In this document: positions 56,951 through 64,000 of the stretch, piece by piece
Position numbering within the stretch: the stretch's first letter is position 1
How the letters are laid out: each line of letters opens with the position of its first letter
Assembly (NCBI GenBank): GCA_025201375.1
Contig: JAIWZP010000036.1
Span: forward strand, 248,001-312,000
Direction: 5' to 3'
DNA: 64,000 bases
DNA from: Gongronella butleri
Lineage: Eukaryota; Mucoromycota; Mucoromycetes; Mucorales; Cunninghamellaceae
Program-made: the position numbers and the translations under genes
Notes under the pieces: model-generated
What the model saw: the letters and a program-made list of their open reading frames with translations, nothing else
Told to the model about the DNA's origin: nothing
Database searches by the model: none

Positions 56951-57478
56951 ATGCAAGTGCGCACTATTCCGACGCCCTTGTCGCGCTGGTCGCTTGGGTC
57001 GTCGTGGCACACGCCGGTAGTGATAGCGGTAGCCGTGGTGGCCACGGCAGTGCTCGTGTACAGCGTGTTGGAACAGGATCGGCATGTCAAGGCGAACCGG
57101 ACGACGCGCGCGGCGGCGCGAGAAGCACTCCATTTGATTCGGCAGGTGCAGCACGAGAAAAAGGCCATCACGCATGAAATTACGCAGCTGCGCCAGGTGC
57201 TTGCGCAGCAAGCGGCCCATGTCGACGACAAGGAATGGACGCGACGCGACAAGGTGCTTGTGCGATGCAACGAGCTTCTTTTACAGCTCATGGAGCGGCT
57301 CGACGCTGTCAGTCCGCGCGCAGCCATCGTCGGCGAGCATCATCATGGCGCCAAACTCGACGCCGCTCAAGAAGCCGCTATCCGCGACTTGCGCGCCAAG
57401 AAAAAAAAGGTCATTCGCGAAATTGAACAAGATTTCTTGCGGCTGGATCAATGCCGCCACCTGCTAGGTCATCAATGA
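56951..57478 (+). CDS. SNL1: Snl1-like BAG-domain protein, membrane-anchored
   Basis: An intronless gene for 175 residues. Residues about 20-42 are a transmembrane helix (TPVVIAVAVVATAVLVYSVL) near the N-terminus. The rest is helical: EALHLIRQVQHEKKAITHEI, then KEWTRRDKVLVRCNELLLQL, then AAIRDLRAKKKKVIREIEQD FLRLDQC, in the spacing of the three-helix BAG domain. BAG proteins are Hsp70 nucleotide-exchange factors. An N-terminal anchor plus C-terminal BAG domain is the layout of yeast Snl1, an ER and nuclear-envelope protein that also contacts ribosomes. The match rests on pattern, not on long identity. Met at 56951 is chosen because it directly precedes the anchor; the frame is open upstream to 56846 but only through low-complexity leader. 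Confidence 0.7.
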   Translation: MQVRTIPTPLSRWSLGSSWHTPVVIAVAVVATAVLVYSVLEQDRHVKANRTTRAAAREALHLIRQVQHEKKAITHEITQLRQVLAQQAAHVDDKEWTRRDKVLVRCNELLLQLMERLDAVSPRAAIVGEHHHGAKLDAAQEAAIRDLRAKKKKVIREIEQDFLRLDQCRHLLGHQ

Positions 57479-58149
57479 ACAACAACAACCGCGTAAACAG
57501 CCCGTGCGGGGGTCCATCGGCACACGCGGAATTGCTCATCCCACTTTTTTTTTTGTCATGCATTTAGGCGCGGGTCCCCCTCCTCTTTTTTCCCTTCTTT
57601 TTCTGTTTTTACTTTTTTTGCATTGATTTTTCAACCCCCATCTTCATTTGCTTTGACCCGCTCGCCGTTGCTAGTTTCAGCAAAAAGACAGCCAGTGAGG
57701 CGATTGCGTGCGTGTGTCTTTTTTTATTATTGTGCGTATTTTTCTCTCCCTAAATTTTGGTCGGCCCTGCACGCACCCATTTTTTTTGCACCTGGTGACA
57801 CTCTTTGCCAACCCGCCTCTTTTTGGATTCTTCCACTCTCACGCCATCCCTTTTGTTGTAAACAATTCCTTTTTTCCAAATCTCGCAACCTTTTCTTTTT
57901 TCTCTTTTTTTTGAATTTTATACAACGTTTTTTTTTTTTTGTTTTTTTGCTACACCTCCGCTTTCACCGTCCTCTCCACGAGCGCGTCCTTTTAGCTTTC
58001 CCGTTGGCCTATTTTATTACGTACACTAGGTCCATCCTTCTCATTTGTTTGTCTAAGACGGCCACTGACTCGATTTTACTGACACAGATCGACCAAGGAC
58101 GCTGTCTCTCCCTTGTTTTTCTCTCTCATCCATCGGTATTTTTACTACG
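57479..58149. promoter_or_regulatory. Pyrimidine-rich upstream region of PSP1
   Basis: About 670 bp dominated by T runs and CTC/TTC stretches, a typical promoter-leader look in this window. A 179-residue frame across it is rich in Phe/Leu from T-runs and is not taken as a gene. Confidence 0.5.
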
Positions 58150-61100
58150 ATGGCCGAGGTAAGATCGATGGAGTCTGCGCCGTGGACGACCATGGCAAAA
58201 GTGGGATTCTAAAAAAGAGACAGAAGCGAGGGTTTTGCTTTTTTTTCTCGTTTTTCTTTCTTTTTTGACTTTTTTTTCTTGTGTGTGAAATGGGGGTCCC
58301 TCGTGTCTGTGTGGGCGCACGCGTGGACGAGAGGAAAAGTGATGGTGGGCTGGGCCTGGGTGCAGATGTGAGTTTTGGAACATGCATGGCAAGGCAAAGA
58401 GCGGGAAGGGCCCAATTTTTTTTTACTCACGCCAATTCTATTTGTAGAACACTCTGAATCAACACACCAGCTGGCACAAGGTAATGGGCGAACCTGCATT
58501 AAAAGAATGAAACCTTATTTTTCTTTTTAAAAAGTCGGAAGAGAGCTCTACACCCTTGACGGATGCGACGGCCACGACGACCATGACAACGCCAAGCAGT
58601 CTTTGGGACTCGTTTGCGGGGTTCCATTGGGATGAGGCGTCCAGGGGAGGCAATTCGGCTGTGGTGGGTGACCCGCTCTATGCACATCCAACCGAGCCGC
58701 ATTATACAACGACCACGACCACGACCTTGCCTTCCAATGCCAATGGCACTACCAGTACCAGCAGCAACAGCAACAGTAGCAGCGTGCTTGCTGTGCCCAT
58801 GCTGCCCAGCGTGCCTCCAGAGCCGCTTTATCGCCAACATCGCAGCATGTCGTTTTCCGTGGGCAACGATCTTTTTTATATGGATGATGACAGCTCTTTC
58901 CGCGCGACACCCGCCACATCGTCGCTCGCCACCATGCGCGAGGAAACAGAGGACGACAATGACGTGTTTTACCATCACCAGCCCATGTATCAGCCATTGC
59001 ATCAGCAACAACAGCTACAGGGCCAGCAGAGTTCTTATCCATTGTATGATCCTACGGCCGCACCGCCCTTTCGTTTCCGCTCCCACTCATCCAGCGTCTC
59101 CTTTGCACCTTTTCACACAAAGGACGCCTCTCAAGCGTCCAATGCGTCGCAATCAACGCGCCATGGTTCCTTTTTGCGTCGCCCATCCGAACAATTGCCT
59201 CTCTGGCCGCAGAATGAACCATCGCCACCATCCTCGGCATCGCGTCGCCGCAGGTCGTCCTTGGCCACCCTGTGGCACTCGTCAGATTCATCGTCGTCCT
59301 ATGATCCAGGGCCATTGTCGCCTTCCATGTACCAACAACAACAACAACCATTCCCTCCGACGCCATTGGCCACAAAGGACCACATGGAATATGCCTATCC
59401 TGACAAAAAGGCTGCATCCACGTAAGAAAAAGAAAAAGAAAAAAAAGAGAAAAAAAAGGGGGAAAGGGAAATGGGAAACGTGGTAAGAGTAACCCCATTT
59501 TTCTCAATTTTGCTTTTCTTTTCTTTCTTATCATAGTTTTGCTCAACGGCGACCGTCGATAAACGGGGCGGGCAATGGGCAGGAAATGCTTGGTGGTTAT
59601 GGGCCAATGTACGCGTATGGGGCACTTTCGAATCAATTAGAAGCCATGCATTTGCACAGCGAGCCGCCGTCGCCTTTGCCGCATTCGAGCGCGTCGACGC
59701 CGTTCATGCGCATGCCGCCGCCGCCGTCTTTGCAAGATATGCCCCCGACACCCCAACACGCACACGACTATGGCGCGCCACCACCTTCCATGTACTATGC
59801 ACCACCACCGTATGCGGCGCCCATGCACCCGTACCAGCCATCGCCACCGCTCATGTCGTCCGAGCAGCAACCACAACAGGCACAAGGCATGGTATTCTCG
59901 CCTCACAACAGCCACCCACTGCCACCAATGCATCATCCTCATCATCCTCATCACATCCATCCTCATCATCCTCATCATCCACCTTCATCACATCCTTCTT
60001 CTCATCCTTATTCACTCCCAATGCAGTCTTTTTCTCATCCGCATCCATCCTCGTCGCCACCTCACTTGGAAACAAACGCGACCAGCCCCACTACAAGCAC
60101 CGCCAATGCCACAAATGCCATTCTCCTGTCATCCATGGCTAACCCCGACTCGCATCTGCCTCCCAATGACCAAAAAACGTCAATGACACCTTCCATGGTC
60201 GCCTCGGCCGCACCAACCCTGACGTCCACACCCGTATCACCACGTCAAAACGCGTCAAACGACGTTTCCGGCCAATTGGGCGTTTCAACCCCCGCCAGCC
60301 TTGCCGTCGACGAGCACCACCAGCAGGAACTGGGCAAGGGCCTGCCCCTCGCACGCCTGGCACCGAACACGCTCATCTACACGGTCGAATTCAAGGCCGG
60401 ACGCATCGATTACTTTTATGTCGCAGAGCCGCCGGCCAATGGCACGCCGTGTCCATCCAATCCCCCCTCCAACAGGACTTCCACCACCACCACAGAGGCC
60501 GCCAGCTACGCCGCCGCAGCTGCAGCGTCGCTCCACCATGCGAATTCATCCTCATCCTCGTCTTCTTCGCATCGCCCGCAGCACACACGCACAACAAGCA
60601 GCGCCGGAGCCGCTTTGCGGCCCATGATGGGTGACCTCGTCATTGTCGAGGCCGACCGTGGCAAGGATCTCGGCAAAGTCGCCCACAACGGCATCCCTTG
60701 CAGCCAGCTCATCGACCAAATGGCAAATAACAAGCAAACCCACCCATTCGACACGTCGTCCGCTCCCTCGTCCGCCTCCAACGACGTCGCCGCATCTCCA
60801 AATGCTGCTGCACACGACAGCAACACCGCACAGCAACCACAACACACCGATGCGGGCTCAGCGGGTATCCTCGTCAAGCGCATCTTCCGCCTCGCCGCCC
60901 CCGATGAGATCAACCTGCTGCTCGTCAAGGGCCAGGACGAACAACGCGCGCTCGTCATCTGCCAGCAGAAAATCAAGCAGCGCAAGCTGCAAATGGAGGT
61001 CGTCGACGCCGAATACCAATGGTAATACCGATTTTTTTTTTGTTTTGCTGGCCGCATAGCCCTCATCCTCGCCCCCTACTTTTTTTTATGATTGTCTAGG

Positions 61101-61205
61101 GATCGGCGCAAATTGACATTTTACTTCAATGCTGAGAAACGCATCGACTTTAGAGATTTGGTCAGAGAAATGTTCAAGATTTACAAGACGCGCATTTGGA
61201 TGTAA
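58150..61205 (+). CDS. PSP1: PSP1 C-terminal-domain protein
   Basis: Exons 58150-58158, 58448-58480, 58535-59421, 59537-61021 and 61100-61205 encode 839 residues. The first coding exon is only MAE (9 nt), joined to [11 protein letters not shown] and then SEESSTP in phase. Residues 1-560 are low complexity: Ser/Thr, Gln, Pro and a His-Pro tract ([13 protein letters not shown] near residue 440). The last 230 residues hold the PSP1 C-terminal domain: [71 protein letters not shown], and the C-terminal [20 protein letters not shown]. This domain is related to the bacterial RicT/YaaT group. Yeast Psp1 is linked to suppression of DNA polymerase alpha mutants and to asymmetric mRNA granules. Confidence 0.93.
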
Positions 61206-63572
61206 GACTCTCCTCCCCCCCCCATTTTTTTCTTGTCTTGTTTTTGCTCGTTTGCAGGCCATGGAACTCAATCCGCCTCCTTCTTTTTTTTTCTTCACCC
61301 ACCCAGGTGCGCTGTCAACAACAAGAGAACAGCATTGATGGTCAACAATTAACTCGACGCTCTTTCTTCCCCCCCCCTTTCTTTCGTATCTATACTCTTT
61401 TTGTTTTTTTTTCCAAAGGGATATGCCCATGTCTATACACACCGAGCCGGCTCTGCCCAAGACTTTTTTTTTTTTTTTTTGATCACCCGTGCCTATACAT
61501 TAGCCATTTTTTTTTCTCGTAAAGGATCTTTTTATATTTCAAGACAAGTCACCCCCTTTTTTTTCTATGCCATTGCACTCAATAAAAGATTAGTCATTGC
61601 GTTTGATACACAAAGCGAGCCAGTCACCACATGCTTGACATCATATACACTTCGGCGTGAAAAGAGAACAAAACACGGTCTTCGTGGGTAAATTCGTCGA
61701 TGGCGCGACGGGACCGTCCTGGATAAATAATTTGTTTTTACCGGTTCTTTTCAGTGACTCATTCGAGGTCTAGCGTGTCTTGATCGATCCGTTTCTCGCC
61801 GAGTATAATGGACATTTATCCTTAAAATTCGAGTTTTTGATCACAACTTGTTCAAAAGTAACCGTTGACAGACGCTCCAAGGTTTGTGCATTTCCTTTGG
61901 TGGCCATGAGGGGCAAAAGGTCAAACTTTGAGAGTGATCAGAGAAAGTCAACGTAAGAAAACACTTGTTTATGATTTTTGCTGTTTTCCATGTAATTGTT
62001 TAGTCACATTCGCTTGATCAAATTTGCGTCAAATCTGCTGCACAGGTGTTGCGCCTCTCTTCATCGCCTTTCATTCAATAAATTTAAAAAGTTAATTAGG
62101 TGGTAATCGAGCAAAATGCGATAAAACATGATTTTGACACGGTTTGAAACTCGTAGACGATTTTCAACGCGTGCAAAACCGCGTCAGGCGTGGGTTTTCA
62201 CGCGCCGGGTCTTTATCAAATCCATGCATCTGGCATCCTTCTTGGTAGTGGACGCGTCAGCACGGCTCTTTGGGCGCGTTTTTCACACGAAAATCGCCGT
62301 TGAAAATGAATCGAAAATCGCTCATTGCTCGTCACCGACCTGATGAACCTTGCTATCTTTTGACATTTTCCGTGGTTTCGCCCAGCAGGTTCTCTTGTGT
62401 GCAAGTTTGGTGCAATTCTGGGGACCCATTTTTTCGATTTTGGTTTTGGCGGCTCGCCACGACAAACGATTTGATTGGCGTCTGTGGCGCCTTGATGCTT
62501 TCGTTGCAGCTGCAAGATGAGGTTTACATGGTTTTTCCAGCTTGCCGTGTCACCGTGAGGTACATTTCGGGTTAATGCGATGTCTGTGTGGTCCCTTTTT
62601 CTCCACAAAAATAGCTTAAATGGACTAATTTTCCGGTTGCTTGCGGCGATATTGCCCAAATAGTCGTGAAGAACGCACGTGATGATACCGGGGGCAATGC
62701 TTTAGACCATGTCAAAGTGAATATCATGCCAAGATGACTTTTTGTTGTATCCATCATCAAGAAGGATGCGTTTTGAAAGGCGACGGCGGCTAATTAATCA
62801 TTAATAAGCAAAGGACAGGGCAATCAAGAGCAAGAGCGATCTGACAATCAGCTAGAACAGTAGCAGAGCGGACTGGCCCTGCTGGATCGGGTGGGGGCAT
62901 GCAGCCAATTAAGCCGGGAAAAAAAATATAAAATATATATAAAAAAAAGGAGCAGTGGCTTGTTTGCACACACGCAAGGCCCCTCCATTGGTAGCTGATA
63001 TGGACGCGTGGCATGAGCGCGTTCCTGCACGTCGGTGACACCGACCGCTTATCAGCGATCACTGGGACGAGGGGGCGGCGTGGTCCCCCACAATTTCCAA
63101 CAGAAAATGGAGGTGCGGCGCTCCAGGGTCGTTGAACCCTAAAATTAGCGCACCATCCAGGCACAAATGATTTTCTTTTGGTGCACCCATGACTGCCGTA
63201 CAACCGGGGAAATTGATGGGGGACTCGCGATTTTTGACGCAAATGGCGCGCCCGCGTGTCACACAATCTGTACACTTCTTTTTAAAAAAATTTGTCGTGT
63301 ATATAAAAAAAAACAGGCGGAGTCCATTTAAAAGATTATCAACGATGATACCGACATTTGGGTCGCTGGACGGAAGGCCGCCCCGCTCTAGAGGGAATTA
63401 TGCAATCGGGTCGGCTCGTTTGAGATTTTCATTGGACAAACAGGGCCACTTTCAAGAATTTCCCGCTTTTTTCCAGCCCTGCTTCTTTTTTTTCTTTTTA
63501 GTGCCCCCTTTTTTTTCAATTTCATTGCCTCTCTTTTTCATCCGCTTTTCATTTTTTTTTTGCCATTTAAGC
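61206..63572. other. Intergenic tract with R1 fragment, upstream of the zinc-finger gene
   Basis: The T/C-rich PSP1 3' region carries an AATAAAAGATT signal near 61580. R1 fragment d lies at 62140-62500, followed by unremarkable sequence. Bases 63465-63570 are pyrimidine-rich and lead into the zinc-finger gene. No other gene is seen. Confidence 0.5.
62140..62500 (+). repeat. Dispersed repeat R1, fragment d
   Basis: This starts with CAACGCGTGCAAAACCGCGTC and continues with ATCCATGCATCTGGCATCC, TGGACGCGTCAGCACGGCTC, GAAAATCGCTCATTGCTCGTC, TTTTCCGTGGTTTCGCCC, TGTGCAAGTTTGGTGCAATTC and GGGGACCCATTTTTTCGATT. It covers only the 3' half of R1; nothing matching the 5' half precedes it. Confidence 0.8.
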
Positions 63573-64000
63573 ATGTCCATTCCTCTTATGACGCCGATTT
63601 CTGGCGAGCCACCTCGGCCGTTCCAATGCCATCTTTGTAACAAGGCGTTTATCCGTCTTGAGCATCGCAACAGACACATTCGCACGCACACGGGCGAAAA
63701 GCCACATGCGTGCACGTTCCCCGGCTGCGACAAGCGGTTCTCTCGTTCGGATGAATTGACACGGCATCTGCGCATCCACACGTCGCCGGCCAAGCTGCAA
63801 GCCAAGAAGCGTCGCTACTTTTCGCGCTCGGCGCCCACAAGCCCGACACTGCTGCCTCGTTTGCAGCCATTGCTGCCCATGTCGACCAACACATCGCCAC
63901 AATTGACGGCCGTCACCACCACCACGACCCCCCATGACTCGGACGACGATATGTCGCTGCCACCGCTCATGTGCCTGTCACTCGGCGACGTTGGCACCAC
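63573..64000 (+). CDS. CreA/Mig1-type C2H2 zinc-finger repressor, 3' end outside window
   Basis: The frame starts at ATG 63573 and is open to the window edge (at least 142 residues). Two C2H2 fingers lie at residues about 17-65: [20 protein letters not shown], then [11 protein letters not shown], then [21 protein letters not shown]. The fingertip residues ([12 protein letters not shown]) are those of CreA/Mig1 repressors, which bind GC-rich SYGGRG-type sites and repress genes for alternative carbon sources under glucose. After the fingers come a basic stretch ([10 protein letters not shown]) and Ser/Thr/Pro-rich sequence with an acidic DSDDD patch. The 5' part has no intron. Glucose repression is inferred from the finger identity; the regulatory tail is not visible. 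Confidence 0.9.
   Translation, partial: MSIPLMTPISGEPPRPFQCHLCNKAFIRLEHRNRHIRTHTGEKPHACTFPGCDKRFSRSDELTRHLRIHTSPAKLQAKKRRYFSRSAPTSPTLLPRLQPLLPMSTNTSPQLTAVTTTTTPHDSDDDMSLPPLMCLSLGDVGT

Noticed and set aside
57623..58162. 179-residue plus-strand frame upstream of PSP1
   Set aside because: It is mostly Phe/Leu from T-runs in a promoter-leader region, overlaps the PSP1 start, and shows no domain.
59930..60010. CATCCTCAT repeats as a regulatory or mobile repeat
   Set aside because: They encode the His-Pro tract of PSP1 in frame and are ordinary coding low complexity.
1..64000. tRNA genes
   Set aside because: I looked for GGTTCGANTCC-type B boxes with matching acceptor stems and found none that fold convincingly; a dedicated tRNA scan would be decisive.

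Overview
The window reads as nuclear DNA of a fungus, most likely an early-diverging, Mucoromycota-like one. The evidence is the gene content (SHO1 osmosensor, Kre9/Knh1-like wall protein, LSG1, PIM1-type Lon, PSP1, Snl1-like BAG protein, a CreA/Mig1-type zinc finger), the many short introns (about 60-160 bp, GT-AG) and the abundance of long A/T homopolymers. The exact taxon cannot be fixed from the sequence alone. Genes are monocistronic on both strands. I rebuilt most multi-exon genes by hand from splice sites, reading-frame phase and family conservation; exon coordinates are given in each entry.

Layout. 1-10.7 kb: end of a PH-domain protein, a Ser/Thr-rich single-pass membrane protein, an MPO1-type enzyme, a DUF1771-Smr protein with lipidation signals at both ends, and a Kre9-like membrane protein. 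10.7-21.1 kb: a repeat-rich tract interrupted by a long-chain acyl-CoA synthetase (13.0-15.4 kb). It holds a dispersed repeat (R1), a four-unit array of about 500 bp, and a small MITE-like element. 21.1-33 kb: a PWWP protein, a DUF4203/TMEM198-like membrane protein, and a tandem segmental duplication. In the duplication the upstream block keeps the DUF4203 gene but has decayed EF-1alpha and SHO1 copies, while the downstream block keeps EF-1alpha and SHO1 but has a decayed DUF4203 tail.

33-50 kb is gene-dense: a bestrophin-like channel, the nucleoporin NUP82/NUP88 divergent from an RCMT/NSUN-family methyltransferase, a second R1 region, then LSG1 divergent from mitochondrial Lon. 50-64 kb: a small secreted 26-cysteine protein with AT-leaning codon use, an APC-superfamily permease, a mitochondrial carrier with 6- and 12-nt micro-exons, a Snl1-like BAG protein, PSP1, another R1 fragment and the start of a CreA/Mig1-like repressor.

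Most genes are ordinary housekeeping functions (translation, ribosome export, nuclear pore, mitochondrial proteostasis and transport, lipid activation, osmosensing) with no pathway cluster. The points most worth a second look are the Cys-rich secreted protein, the doubly lipidated Smr protein, the micro-exons, the reciprocal decay of the duplicated block, and the repeat families. I saw no viral, CRISPR, rRNA or convincing tRNA sequence.
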